Source: JAWKTV01 sp041398905 (lineage in GTDB: Bacteria; Planctomycetota; Planctomycetia; Planctomycetales; Planctomycetaceae). From it: a stretch of 64,000 nucleotides of DNA. Where the stretch lies: positions 62,001 through 126,000 of the forward strand of contig JAWKTV010000003.1 in NCBI GenBank assembly GCA_041398905.1, written 5' to 3'. The first letter of the stretch is position 1; each line of letters starts with the position of its first letter. Positions 35,952 through 46,200 of the stretch are shown one piece after another. The position numbers were made by a program, and so were the translations under genes. A model generated the notes under the pieces. The model was not told the origin of the DNA and made no database searches. It was given only the letters and a program-made list of their open reading frames with translations.

Positions 35952-37199
35952 TCACTCGCCCGTTGGCCGATGCGGCGGGTCGGCATCGGGCGGCGCGACC
36001 GCCGCGGGACTGAACATTCCGGAGACCTTGCCGAACCAGCCGGACAGGTGTGCGGGGTCCAGCAGCGATTCGGTCCAGGATTTTCGCTCGCTGGAGAAGT
36101 TGTTCCAGACGGCGGCGATATAGGCCCGTACGACCGCGCACGGCGTTGTAGAAGCCTTGCTCATGAATGCGCCCGGAGCCGCGTCCTGGTAATGGCCGAT
36201 GACGTTTCTGTGGAGCAGGCCGCCCGCGACACGCACGCCAATCAGCGTCCCCGAACCCGCCGTCTTCACCTTGCCGAGCGTCTGCATCGCGATCGCGCCG
36301 GAGACACCGAGCAGCGACACCTGCTCCGTCGCGGCAACGTCTCGCATCTCCGACCAGTACTGACGAAGTTCCGCCTCGGGAATCAGCCGCCGCACGTCCG
36401 CCTGCGAGAGCGAAACGCGCGTCTCGTCAATGACCTTCCGCAGTTCATCGACCGACAGCGGCGGCTGATCGAACGTGCTGGCGGCAGTCCCGCAGGTTCG
36501 CTGGATCGCCGACAGCACATCGTCCACATGATGAATCGTCGACGTGTCGTCGATTACTCCCTGTTCCTTCAGTTCGCGAGCCAGTTCCAGCGTGTACGAC
36601 TTGGTGCCGTAGGCGACATCGCTGACGACCGCCAGCAGCCACATCGGCGAAACATGCAGCGTCGCCAGTCCCGCGAGATCGACGAAGTTCCCCACCGCCT
36701 TGCGGGCGACATGTTCGCTCGCCTCCGCCGCCTCCGCCGGCATCTCCCCCGGCTTTCTCGACACGCCCCCGATCGTCTCGGTCAAAAAGCCCAACGAGTT
36801 CTCAATCGCGATTTTGTACGACGCGCTGTCCTTGAAGGCTTGGGGCACGACGAACTCGGCCAACTCGCGGGCCGCGCCCGCCGTCAGACCAACCGCTCCG
36901 CGCACAACCCGCTCTGGCAGTGACAGCCCGTACAGCAGCCCCTGCAGCAGTCCGCCCCGGGCGGTGACATCCGCGCTCGCCGCCGCGGCGACGCCACCCT
37001 CCGCGGTCACGCTCTGCTCCAATTCGGCCGCATGCGCCGAATCAGCGACCCGGACCACTTCGTCGACCCCGCCCGCCGGGGCGAACGCCGACGTCGTCGA
37101 CGCTTCCCAGACCTCGCCGCAGGCCGGGCATCGACAGGGGCCCTGCGACAACACACTGGTTGCCGGGCTACAGTGACATCGCGGACAGATCACGCTCAT
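35952..37199 (-). CDS. Protein with N-terminal zinc ribbon, otherwise unknown
   Basis: A 415-residue protein. It opens with a zinc ribbon of four to six Cys (CPRCHCSPAT... GPCRCPACGEVW, residues 5-30). A low-complexity Ala/Val-rich stretch follows to about 80. The rest is mostly alpha-helical with amphipathic and moderately hydrophobic helices (GLLQGLLYGLSLPERVVRGAVGL, LAGLATLHVSPMWLLAVVSDVAYGTKSYTLELARELKEQGVI in part, LLGVSGAIAMQTLGKVKTAGSGTLIGVRVAGGLLHRNVIGHYQ in part). The segment around 160-330 has colicin-like or pore-like helix character, but I cannot name a family. It lies between the ABC ATPase and mogA, with a 150-nt gap to the ATPase. Confidence 0.55.
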   Translation of the reverse strand: MSVICPRCHCSPATSVLSQGPCRCPACGEVWEASTTSAFAPAGGVDEVVRVADSAHAAELEQSVTAEGGVAAAASADVTARGGLLQGLLYGLSLPERVVRGAVGLTAGAARELAEFVVPQAFKDSASYKIAIENSLGFLTETIGGVSRKPGEMPAEAAEASEHVARKAVGNFVDLAGLATLHVSPMWLLAVVSDVAYGTKSYTLELARELKEQGVIDDTSTIHHVDDVLSAIQRTCGTAASTFDQPPLSVDELRKVIDETRVSLSQADVRRLIPEAELRQYWSEMRDVAATEQVSLLGVSGAIAMQTLGKVKTAGSGTLIGVRVAGGLLHRNVIGHYQDAAPGAFMSKASTTPCAVVRAYIAAVWNNFSSERKSWTESLLDPAHLSGWFGKVSGMFSPAAVAPPDADPPHRPTGE

Positions 37200-37592
37200 T
37201 GGGATTTGCCTCTATCGGTCAGAAAGGTACGCCGCAGTCGGTTCCTCCGCGAATCGCCTCGAACCGTAGAAGATCGCCGCCGATGGCGACAACGGAGCAA
37301 GCCTCGCGGAGGTTCAAACGGCGTTTCGATTTTCGTAGAAGACGCCAATCGCATGGCGTTTGACATGCGTCGAACTCCATCGTCACGCCCCTCTGGTGAG
37401 GGGGGATGCGATGCGGTATCGTTCCGATCCAACTTCACTACCTCCTGGCCTGTTGAAGAGGAACGAGTTGCACGGACTTTCCGACCGTGACGAGGGACTT
37501 CAATCCGCGCGATTCTCCGCCAGCGGCTTCGGGCGGGATGCCCATCACACTCCTTCAACGGGCGGATACGACGCTCGCCGACTGATTGACCC
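37200..37592. other. Divergent gap between the zinc-ribbon gene and mogA
   Basis: About 390 nt with no conserved frame. It probably carries the two divergent promoters. No strong hairpin or riboswitch-like structure was recognised; in particular I could not recognise a molybdenum-cofactor riboswitch. Confidence 0.4.
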
Positions 37593-38162
37593 ATGACCAC
37601 ACCAGCGCGAATTGGCATCGTCACCGTCTCCGATCGTGCCAGCCGCGGCGAATACGAAGACCGCGGCGGTCCCGCCATTCGGACCTACCTCGATGAAGTT
37701 CTCGCCTCGCCGTTCGAGCCCGTGCCACGGGTGATCGCCGACGAACGCGAGCTGATTGCAGCCACACTGGCCGACCTGTGCGACAACGAACAGTGCTGCC
37801 TCGTTGTCACCACCGGCGGCACCGGACCGGCCGCACGCGACGTCACCCCGGAAGCCACCGAGTCCGTCTGCGACAAGCTGCTCCCCGGCTTCGGTGAGCT
37901 GATGCGCCAGGTATCGCTGCAATACGTGCCAACGGCGATCCTCTCACGGCAGACGGCCGGCGTCCGCGGCAAGAGCCTGATTGTCAATCTCCCTGGACAG
38001 CCCAAGGCGATTCGCGAGTGCCTCGATGCCGTCTTCCCCGCGATACCGTACTGCATCGACCTGATCGATGGACCGTCCCTGCAAACCCGGCCTGAACGCC
38101 TCGTCGCGTTCCGCCCTGCCGTCACCGTAAGCCGACCGCCGTCACAACTCGATGGAGCCTGA
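37593..38162 (+). CDS. mogA: Molybdopterin adenylyltransferase
   Basis: A 189-residue enzyme that adenylates molybdopterin before molybdenum insertion. It follows the E. coli MogA pattern through its length: ARIGIVTVSDRASRGEYEDRG at the start (in part), LVVTTGGTGPAARDVTPEAT (about 69-87, the MPT-binding signature), LPGFGELMRQVSLQYVPTAILSRQ, LIVNLPGQPKAIRECL, and ATPYCIDL-like FPAIPYCIDLIDGP. The match is closer to MogA than to MoaB. It stands divergent from the zinc-ribbon gene, about 2.5 kb from the MoaD-like gene. Confidence 0.9.
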   Translation: MTTPARIGIVTVSDRASRGEYEDRGGPAIRTYLDEVLASPFEPVPRVIADERELIAATLADLCDNEQCCLVVTTGGTGPAARDVTPEATESVCDKLLPGFGELMRQVSLQYVPTAILSRQTAGVRGKSLIVNLPGQPKAIRECLDAVFPAIPYCIDLIDGPSLQTRPERLVAFRPAVTVSRPPSQLDGA

Positions 38163-38198
38163 ACGGCGAAGTTGACGAATCTCTCGCGTCTCCACCGG

Positions 38199-39188
38199 TC
38201 ACTCGGCGGCGGGTGCTACCGGGGGAGCCTCGAACTTCCTCCGCGGCGGAGCTTCCAGGTAGCGGTACCCCGTGTTGGGGTTGTTCTGGTCGAATGCGAA
38301 CGCGTCGCGATTTCGCAGGAAGTGCTTCACATAGGTGATCGGGATCGCGAAGCCCAGCCCTTCACCGCCGACGAGCTTCATGTTGGTCACGCCGACGACC
38401 TCTCCCCGGTTGTTGAACAGCGGCCCGCCGCTGTTCCCCGGGTTGATTTCGGCTGTGGTCTGAATGTAGACGACCCCCTCGAAGTTGCGATTGCCGGTGC
38501 TGACGATCCCCTGCGAGACGGATCGCTCCAGCCCGAGCGGGTTGCCGATCGCAAACACCTCGTCACCTTCCTTCTGCCGTTGATCGGGTGAGAGGTAGAC
38601 GGTGGTGAACGGGAAGTCCTCTTGAACCGGAATCTGCAGCAGCGCGAGATCGAAGAACGGATTCAGGGCGACGATCTTGACGTCCTTAATTCGCCGACGT
38701 TCGAAGTCGCCGGTCTCGGATTTGTGGAAGATGGTCGTCGAGATGCGGGTTTCTTCCTCGACGACGTGGTAGTTGGTGACGCAGTACCCGCGGTCGTTGA
38801 TGATGAAACCGCTGCCAAGGCCCGAAGGCGTTTGCACCAGCACAACGCCTTCGCCGAACTTCTCCGCGAGCTGGCGGACGCTCCGCACGGGCAATCGGGC
38901 GGACGTATAAACGTCTTCGCCGCCCTCCTGCTCGACCTCGGTTTTCATCGGATCATCGCCGGCGGAGTAACGATTCTGCACGCGGTCCAGCGGAATCCGC
39001 AGCACGTCGACGCCAACATCAATGAACAGGTCGTTGTCGGTCTCCTTGAGCACCTCGCCTTCGACCTTTTGTCCGCTTTTCAATTCGACCACCTCACGAG
39101 CCGGCAGACCGCCGGTGAGGCCCAGAGACATCAACAGCGCGGCACAACCAGTACGACAGCGGGAAAGCGGCATCGTCGGGTCTTTCAT
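38199..39188 (-). CDS. Secreted trypsin-like serine protease (S1C, DegP-like, no PDZ)
   Basis: A 329-residue protein with a signal peptide (residues about 10-30, LLMSLGLTGGLPA). A short beta-rich N-terminal domain (VVELKSGQKVEGEVLKETDN) resembles a planctomycete pre-domain. The catalytic triad is visible: His in CVTNYHVVEEE (about 141), Asp in NPFFDLALLQI (about 181) and Ser in INPGNSGGPLFN (about 253). The oxyanion-site and specificity regions VFAIGNPLGLERSVSQGIVS and GEGLGFAIPI are present. It ends after the protease domain with a Pro-rich tail, so the PDZ domains of DegP are missing. It probably acts outside the cytoplasm on misfolded proteins. Confidence 0.85.
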   Translation of the reverse strand: MKDPTMPLSRCRTGCAALLMSLGLTGGLPAREVVELKSGQKVEGEVLKETDNDLFIDVGVDVLRIPLDRVQNRYSAGDDPMKTEVEQEGGEDVYTSARLPVRSVRQLAEKFGEGVVLVQTPSGLGSGFIINDRGYCVTNYHVVEEETRISTTIFHKSETGDFERRRIKDVKIVALNPFFDLALLQIPVQEDFPFTTVYLSPDQRQKEGDEVFAIGNPLGLERSVSQGIVSTGNRNFEGVVYIQTTAEINPGNSGGPLFNNRGEVVGVTNMKLVGGEGLGFAIPITYVKHFLRNRDAFAFDQNNPNTGYRYLEAPPRRKFEAPPVAPAAE

Positions 39189-39432
39189 CGATGGTCGATT
39201 CGGTCACATTCACAGCCCAACGCGACGGAGCATCGAATGCACGCACGACCCGCCGGGCGGGTGCAGCTTAGCGAAGATTTCGCACAGCGGGGAGTGAACC
39301 TGACATCGCGCACTCCCTCCAATGGGAGTGAAGCAAGTAACTCTCTCGCCGAATGCCGGACGTCCGCATAGAATCGCCGATTCAAGCCCCGCTTGGTCGA
39401 ACGCAGTTTCGACCAGTCAGGCATGGAACCCA

Positions 39433-40716
39433 TTGACCGCACGCCGTGTCCCATCACGGCTCACCGCCCATCCGTCCACCCTACTGTCATGCAGCGAAAC
39501 CGAAGTCCCGGTCTCCGATAATCCCTTCACGATCCCGGTTGCGGAACGTGTTAAGCGGCTCCCGCCTTACCTGTTCGGCAAAATCAACAAGCTGAAGTAT
39601 CAGAAGCGTGTGGCGGGGATCGATGTCATCGACCTCGGCATGGGCAACCCCACCGACCCGCCGGACATGCTGGTCCAGGAGAAGATGGCCGAGGCGCTGA
39701 AGGATCCCCGCAACCACCGTTACTCAGTCTCGAACGGCATCGGCAACCTGCGGGCTGAGGTCGCGAAGCGTTACTGGAAGCGGTACGGCGTGCGACTCGA
39801 CCCGGACACGGAGGTCATCGCGACCATCGGATCCAAGGAGGGCTTTTCCCACATGTGCCTGGCATTGATGGGCCCGGGTGACACCGCCATCACGCCATCG
39901 CCGACATTTCCAATCCATTCGTATTCGGTGATGCTCGCTTCGGGCAACGTCATCGCGCTGGATGTTCGCGACCCATCACAGTTCCTCGCCAACGTCGCCT
40001 ACACCTGCGAGCACCTGTATCCCAAACCGAAGCTGGTGATCGTCAATTTTCCGCACAATCCGTCGTCGACGGTTGTTGAGCAGGACTTCTATGTCGAACT
40101 GGTCAAGCTCGCCAAGAAGTACGAGTTCCTCGTCATCAGCGACTTCGCTTACGCGGACATCTGTTACGACGGCTACGTCGCGCCGAGCTTCCTGTCGACG
40201 CCAGGGGCGCTCGAAGTCGGCGTGGAACTGACTTCCATGAGCAAGAGCTACAGCATGGCTGGCTGGCGCATCGGCTTCTGCTGCGGCAACGCCGAGATGG
40301 TTCGGGCGCTCGCCACCATCAAAGGCTACTACGACTACGGCATCTTCCAGGCGATTCAGATCGCCGCCATCGTCGCCATGCGTCACGGTGACGCCTCGAT
40401 TCAGGGCCTGGCGAAGGAGTATCAGGGACGACGCGACGTGCTGTGCGATGGCCTGGAACGGCTGGGATGGGAGATTGAACGCCCTAAAGCCGGCATGTTC
40501 GTCTGGGCGAAGATTCCCGAGCCCTGGGCCAAGATGGGGTCGATCAACTTCTCGATGAAGCTGCTGGAGGAAGGCGGCGTCGCCGTCAGTCCCGGCCGGG
40601 GCTTCGGCGAAGACGGCGAAGGCTACCTGCGGCTGGCGATCGTCGAGAACAGCCAGCGACTCCGGCAGGCAGTCCGCGAGATCGGCAAGTGCACGAAAGT
40701 GGCGGAAGCCGAATAG
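39433..40716 (+). CDS. Class I aminotransferase, AlaC/LL-diaminopimelate aminotransferase-like
   Basis: PLP enzyme of about 400 conserved residues. PLP and substrate motifs: MGNPTDPPDML, ATIGSKEGFSHMCLALMGPGD, NFPHNPSSTVV, ISDFAYADICYDG and the Lys in TSMSKSYSMAGWRIGF. The family includes AlaC (glutamate-pyruvate aminotransferase) and LL-DAP aminotransferase; the SKSYSMAGWRIGF region and GMFVWAKIPEPW favour the AlaC side. The start is uncertain: the conserved part begins at SDNPFTIPVAERV (about 39519) with no ATG in frame nearby. I used TTG 39433; ATG 39322 is also in frame, and an ATG at 39489 lies in another frame and would need a frameshift. Confidence 0.85.
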   Translation: MTARRVPSRLTAHPSTLLSCSETEVPVSDNPFTIPVAERVKRLPPYLFGKINKLKYQKRVAGIDVIDLGMGNPTDPPDMLVQEKMAEALKDPRNHRYSVSNGIGNLRAEVAKRYWKRYGVRLDPDTEVIATIGSKEGFSHMCLALMGPGDTAITPSPTFPIHSYSVMLASGNVIALDVRDPSQFLANVAYTCEHLYPKPKLVIVNFPHNPSSTVVEQDFYVELVKLAKKYEFLVISDFAYADICYDGYVAPSFLSTPGALEVGVELTSMSKSYSMAGWRIGFCCGNAEMVRALATIKGYYDYGIFQAIQIAAIVAMRHGDASIQGLAKEYQGRRDVLCDGLERLGWEIERPKAGMFVWAKIPEPWAKMGSINFSMKLLEEGGVAVSPGRGFGEDGEGYLRLAIVENSQRLRQAVREIGKCTKVAEAE

Positions 40717-40796
40717 CCCGGCGGGCTGCTCCGGCTTCCGCTGACGGAACCCGCGAACGGGCATCCCCGCCGGGAATGGAACCTGTACAACGCAAA

Positions 40797-40829
40797 GACC
40801 CCGGCGATCCACATTGGATCGCCGGGGTC
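40797..40829 (-). terminator. Perfect 14-bp hairpin between convergent genes (GAPDH terminator)
   Basis: GACCCCGGCGATCC (40797-40810) and GGATCGCCGGGGTC (40816-40829) are perfect inverted copies around a 5-nt loop. On the minus strand it is followed by TTTGCG and lies 29 nt after the gap stop; it may also stop the plus-strand aminotransferase transcript. Confidence 0.8.
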
Positions 40830-40858
40830 CGCATCAGCGAGTGGCATCAGCTCCGCGT

Positions 40859-41896
40859 TTACAGCGAGGCGATCTTCAGCATCAGGTCGGCGGTACGATT
40901 CGAGTAACCGTACTCGTTGTCGTACCAGCTCAGCACCTTGACGAGGTTGCCGCCGATGACCTGGGTCCACGGGGCATCGAAGATGCTGCTGTGAGCGTTG
41001 CCAATGACGTCGGACGAAACAATCGGGTCGACGTTGTACTGCAGGATGCCCTTGAGCCCGCCTTCAGCGGCGGCCTTCATCGCGGCGTTGATGTCGTCGG
41101 CCTTGACGTCCTTCGACAGCACGGCGACGAGATCGGTCACGCTGCCGGCCGGAACCGGAACTCGCAGCGAAATACCCGTCAGCTTCCCAGCGAGAGCCGG
41201 CAGCACCTTGCCGACCGCACTGGCGGCACCGGTCGATGTCGGGATGATGTTGATCCCCGCGGCGCGGGCACGGTGCGGATCCTGGTGAATCTGGTCCGAC
41301 ACCCGCTGATCGTTGGTGTAGGCATGCACGGTCGTCATCAGACCCTTCTCGATGCCGAAGTTCTCCTGCAGCACCTTCGCCATCGGAGCCAGACAGTTGG
41401 TCGTGCAGCTCGCGTTCGAGATGCAGACGTCGCCGGCGGTCAGCGTATCGCAGTTCACGCCGAGGACGATCATCTTGGCCTTGCCCTTCGACGGGGCGGA
41501 ACTGACGACCTTCTTGGCGCCCGCTTCGATGTGGCTGTCGTAGCCCGGCTTTTCGGCGGTCGCCTCGTCCGTGAAGAAGCCCGTCGACTCGAGGGCGATA
41601 TCAACGCCGAGCTGCTTCCAAGGCAGCTTCCGCGGGTCGCGCTCTGCCACGACCTTGATCTTCTTCCCGTTCACCACCAGCGAATCGCCCTCGGCCCGCA
41701 CATCACCGCCGGGGAAACGGCCCTGCACGCTGTCGTACTTGAACAGCATGGCGAGCGCCTTGGGATCGCCGAGATCGTTGATCGCGACGACGTCGAAGTC
41801 GTGCGGCGAATTGGGATCGTTGGTCCGATCGATCATGGCCCGCAGGCTGATACGGCCGATGCGGCCGAAACCATTGATCGCGACAGGAATTGCCAT
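40859..41896 (-). CDS. gap: Glyceraldehyde-3-phosphate dehydrogenase
   Basis: Glycolytic/gluconeogenic NAD(P)-dependent enzyme, 345 residues. The Rossmann motif INGFGRIGRISLRA starts at residue 7. The catalytic Cys sits in SNASCTTNCLAP (about 158), the His partner follows in LMTTVHAYTNDQRVSD, and GAASAVGKVLPAL plus WYDNEYGYSNR end the catalytic domain. Asn-Asp at the end of the second strand (AINDLGD) suggests NAD preference. It has an unusually Pro/Asn/Asp-rich insertion (DRTNDPNSPHDFD) near residue 25. Single gene with its own terminator. Confidence 0.95.
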   Translation of the reverse strand: MAIPVAINGFGRIGRISLRAMIDRTNDPNSPHDFDVVAINDLGDPKALAMLFKYDSVQGRFPGGDVRAEGDSLVVNGKKIKVVAERDPRKLPWKQLGVDIALESTGFFTDEATAEKPGYDSHIEAGAKKVVSSAPSKGKAKMIVLGVNCDTLTAGDVCISNASCTTNCLAPMAKVLQENFGIEKGLMTTVHAYTNDQRVSDQIHQDPHRARAAGINIIPTSTGAASAVGKVLPALAGKLTGISLRVPVPAGSVTDLVAVLSKDVKADDINAAMKAAAEGGLKGILQYNVDPIVSSDVIGNAHSSIFDAPWTQVIGGNLVKVLSWYDNEYGYSNRTADLMLKIASL

Positions 41897-42481
41897 CTCA
41901 CTTCTCCAGAATACAGGCGTCCGACGAGGGACAGGGCGGCCGGGACAACTCCCGCCCTACGGCACGATTTGCACCACTGTCTTGGTCTCGATTGCGTCGC
42001 ATTCTAGTCCTCTGGACGCAATCCCTCAACCAACCCGCCAGCACTGGCGGCGACGGGAACGTCGTCGATTTGCGATGAGATCGCACCCGTTCTCATGAGT
42101 GCGGGATCAATCCAAAGCACAACCGCCGTGGTAACCCACGCTACCGATCCGTCGAATCTTCTGGAGCGGAATGTTCCAGTCAGTCTGTCCGGTCCCGTGC
42201 CTCGCCGCGCGGTCACCATTGTCCAGACTTGCGTGCGACAACCAAGTGATCGTCAGCCTGCCCAGGAACTCGTCGCACGGACTTCCAGTCCACGCCACGG
42301 AGTTCCGGTGATTCAGAATGAGTCGGGGCACCCACGCCTCCCGCCGCTCATCAACCCATCGTGGTCAACCGGGGGCCCAACGGTTCAATTGCGCTGCGTT
42401 GGTCCGAATGGAAGCGACGTGATAACTTGGAACTGACCGTTTGACCTGGCTTCGTCCACACCTCTCCTGATCTGACGCACC
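41897..42481. other. Divergent gap between gap and the PIG-L gene
   Basis: About 585 nt with no conserved frame, no tRNA-like feature and no strong hairpin that I can see. Promoters for both divergent genes are expected here. Confidence 0.4.
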
Positions 42482-43240
42482 ATGAGCAGTCCCCCCCGCA
42501 TCCTGGCGATTCATGCCCACCCCGACGACATCGAGTTTCAGTGCGCCGGCACGCTCGCGCTGTTGAAGCAGCGCGGGTGTCACATCGTTGTGGCGACGAT
42601 GACTGCCGGTGATCTGGGGACGGCCGAGATGACTTCCGACGAGATCGCCAACGTTCGCCGCGAGGAAGCCCGCCAGGCTGCGGAACTGCTGGGGGCGGAG
42701 TTCATGTGCCTGGAGTTCGGTGATCTGGCGATCGAGGTCGACAACGCGGGTCGACGCCGCGTGACAGAGGCTCTCCGCCGAGCGCGGCCGGACATCGTCA
42801 TCACCGCGCCGCCGGTCGACTATCATGTCGACCACGAGGCGACGAGCCGGCTGGTTCGCGATGCGACGTTCGCCGCGTCCGTACCGCTCTTCAAGACCGA
42901 GCAGTGGGACCCCGCACCGCCGACCGAGCGGATTCCGCACCTCTATTACGTGGATGCCCTGGAAGGTGTCGACTGGTTTGGGCAACCGGTTCCGTATGAC
43001 TTCGTGGTGGATATCTCCGAGACGTTTGAACTGAAGCAGCGGATGCTCGCCTGCCATGACAGCCAGCGGGCGTGGCTGCGGCGGCAGCACGGCGTCGACG
43101 AATACCTCGACAGTTGCGAGCGCTGGAGCAGCGAACGCGGCAAGTTGATCGGGACCGCCTACGGCGAAGCCTTCCGCCAGCACCTCGGTCACCCCTACCC
43201 GCACGACAATCGCTTGCTGCAACTGCTGTCCGATGGCTGA
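42482..43240 (+). CDS. PIG-L/LmbE-family N-deacetylase
   Basis: A 252-residue zinc-dependent deacetylase. The metal motif AIHAHPDDIEF is at residues 9-19 and the second ligand pair is in DYHVDHEATSRL (about 118). VATMTAGDLGTAEMTSDEI and RREEARQAAELLGAEF are the usual conserved blocks. The family includes BshB (bacillithiol), MshB (mycothiol) and GlcNAc-PI deacetylases. The length and the DFVVDISETFELKQRMLACHDSQ ending (in part) resemble BshB1. Without bshA or bshC nearby the substrate stays open. Confidence 0.85.
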   Translation: MSSPPRILAIHAHPDDIEFQCAGTLALLKQRGCHIVVATMTAGDLGTAEMTSDEIANVRREEARQAAELLGAEFMCLEFGDLAIEVDNAGRRRVTEALRRARPDIVITAPPVDYHVDHEATSRLVRDATFAASVPLFKTEQWDPAPPTERIPHLYYVDALEGVDWFGQPVPYDFVVDISETFELKQRMLACHDSQRAWLRRQHGVDEYLDSCERWSSERGKLIGTAYGEAFRQHLGHPYPHDNRLLQLLSDG

Positions 43241-43277
43241 GCGCTCACGGCTGCGCGGCGATGGCGCCGTCTGGCGA

Positions 43278-46200
43278 TCAGTGAAAATCGCGCGAACGGC
43301 GGGGTAGCTCCGCCAGCTCGCGCGAGAGGTCTTGCAGCCGGTCGACCAGCAGGTGAATCACTGGTCCGACCCGCTGCAGTTGGCCGTGGGCGATAACTGC
43401 CCCAGCCTGTGAGGCGACCGCCCGATTGCGTTCCCAGACCTCCTGCCGAATGATCAGATTCGCCGGGCCCGTCTCGTCTTCCAGAGTGACGAAGGTGATC
43501 CCCTTGGCCGTGCCCGGGCGTTGCCTGAGCAGGACGAGGCCCGCCACCTTGTACCGCTGGTCGACCGGCAGTGTGGCCAGCTCGCGAGCCTGTACCACCT
43601 GTCGTCGGCTGAGCCATTCCCGAATGAACTGAACAGGATGCCCCCGCAGCGACAGCCCCGATGTCCGGTAGTCGGCGATCACCTCATCCTGCGGCGAGAG
43701 CCGCGGCAGTGCGGGCGGTGCGTCCTCGTGCGGGAGTTCGTCGAACAGCGGCAGCGCAGCCTGATCCGGTAATGATTCCCACAGTGCCTGTCGCCGGCCC
43801 AACTGCAGCGACCGGCAGGCATCGGCCCGCGCCAGCCGTCTGAGCACGCTGCTCGACAGATTCGTCCGCCGCGTGAAGTCGTGAAAGCTCGTGAACCGCT
43901 GATCTCCGCGGATCGTCACGATCGACCGCGCCAGTTCCTCCGACAGCCCGCGGACCTGTCGCATCCCCAGCCGCAGCGCGTGGCGGTCGTGCTGGCAGGT
44001 GCGCGAGCCGGCCTGTGGCTCGAGGGTGCAGTCCCAGTCGCTGTGATTGATGTCGACCGGCAGCACCGTCACGCCATGTTTGCGAGCGTCGTCAATCAAC
44101 TGAGCCGGGGCGTAGAACCCCATCGGCTGCGAATTGAGCAGCGCCGCCACGAACGCCGCCGGGTAATGGCACTTGATCCAGGCCGAGACGTACACCAGCA
44201 ACGCGAAGCTCGCGGCGTGACTCGGGGAAGCCATACTCGCCGAAGCCGCGAATCTGCTTGAACAGCCGCTCCGCGAACCCGGCGTCGTACCCGTTGGCAA
44301 TCATTCCGTCGCGGAGCTTGTGCTGGAATTTCTCGATCACTCCCTGCTTCCGCCATGCCCCCATCGCACGTCGGAGCTGGTCGGCCTCGCCAGGTGTGAA
44401 GCCGGCCGCCACCACGGCGAGCCGCATCGCCTGCTCCTGAAAGATCGGCACACCGAGCGTCTTCTCCAGCACTTCCCGGATGCGCTCGTCCGGATAGTCG
44501 ACCGGCTCCTCCCGTTGCGGCGACGCAAGTACGGATGCACCATGTCCCCCTGAATCGGCCCCGGACGCACGATCGCCACTTCGACCACAAGATCATAAAA
44601 GCACCTGGGGCCTCAGCCGCGGCAGCATCGACATCTGCGCCCGCGACTCGATCTGAAAAACCCCCATCGTGTCGGCCCGGCTGACCATCTCGTACACCTC
44701 CGGGCGCTTCGGCTGGCACGTTCGCCAGCGTCAGCGACCGGCCGGTGGATTGCTCGATCAGGCCGAACGCCTTGCGAATCGCCGAGAGCATCCCCAGCGA
44801 CAGGCAATCGACCTTGAGCAGCCCGGAGCGCGTCGAGGTCGTCCTTGTCCCACTGGATGACGGTACGGTCGGCCATCGCGGCGTTCTCGATGGGAACCAG
44901 CTCGCACAACGGGCCATCCGTCAGCACCATCCCGCCCACGTGTTGCGACAGGTGCCGCGGGAAGCCAAGGATCTGCCCCACCAGTTCCAGCAACTGCCTG
45001 CCGACCAGCGAACGGGGATCAAGCCCCGCCGCCTGCATGCGCGATCGCATCTTCTCGGGGTCGCTCGATCGCTGCAGCGTTTTCGACAGCACCGCGACCC
45101 GGTCGAGCGACAGCCCGAGCGTCTTTCCCACGTCCCGCACAGCGGATTTGGTGCGATAGGTGATGACGGTGGCGGCCAGCCCGGCCCGGTCTCGACCGTA
45201 CTTCTGGTAAATGTACTGCAACACCTCTTCACGGCGTTCGTGCTCGAAGTCGATGTCGATGTCGGGAGCCTCGTCCCGTTCCTTGCTGATGAACCGCTCG
45301 AACAGCACGTCGATCCGCGTCGGGTCGACGGCGGTGACTTCGAGGCAGTAGCAGACCGCCGAGTTCGCCGCCGAACCGCGTCCCTGGCACAGAATCCCCC
45401 GCCCCCGCGCGAATCGCACCAGGTCCCACACGGTGAGGAAGTACGCTTCGTAGTGCAACTCTTCGATCAGGCTGAGTTCGTACTCGATGAGCTGGCGGAC
45501 CTTGTCGGGTGTGCCGGCGGGATAGCGTCGCTCCGCGCCGCACCAGGTGAGACGACGTAGATAATCGATCGGCGTCTCACCCGTCGGGCAGAGCTCTCGC
45601 GGGTACTCGTACCGCAGTTCGTCGAGCGAGAACGTGCAGCGATCAGCGATCTCGATCGTCCGGCGCGATGGCATCCGGACAGTCGGCGAACAGCCGCAGC
45701 ATTTCCTCGGATGATTTCAGACATCGCTCCGCATTCGGAAAGCGATGCGTTCCCAACGCCGCGACGGTGCAGTGGTGACGCACGGCCGAGAGCACATCAT
45801 GCAGCGGCTGCCGCTCGCGAATGTGGTAGTGGACATCGTTCGCGGCGACGAGCGGAACCCCGGCGGCGCGCGCGACCGCGTGCATCGAACGCAGCCGCCG
45901 TCGATCGTCCGGTCCGAGATGCAGCTCGGCCAACCCGTAGCAGCGGTCGCCGAAGATGTCACGGTAACGCCGCAACCCGTCGGAGCGGAGCGCGTGTCCG
46001 ATTCACCGTGACTCACCGGTCTCCGCAGCAAAGGCGCGAGCGGGATGCCGGCGATGACGCCGTCCGCATGGGCCGCAATGTCGGCGAAGCTCAATTGACA
46101 GGCCCCTTTCTCGGACCGCCGGCGACCGATCGTCAGCAACTGGCAGAGCCGCCCGTACGCCGCACGGTCGGTCGCCAGCAACACGACCGGAGGGGCATCG

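Noticed and set aside
40814..42007. 397-residue plus-strand open frame
   Set aside because: Antisense to gap; the GAPDH frame has all catalytic motifs.
42007..42436. Possible small genes in the gap between gap and the PIG-L gene
   Set aside because: Frames on both strands are short, overlap each other and lack ribosome sites.
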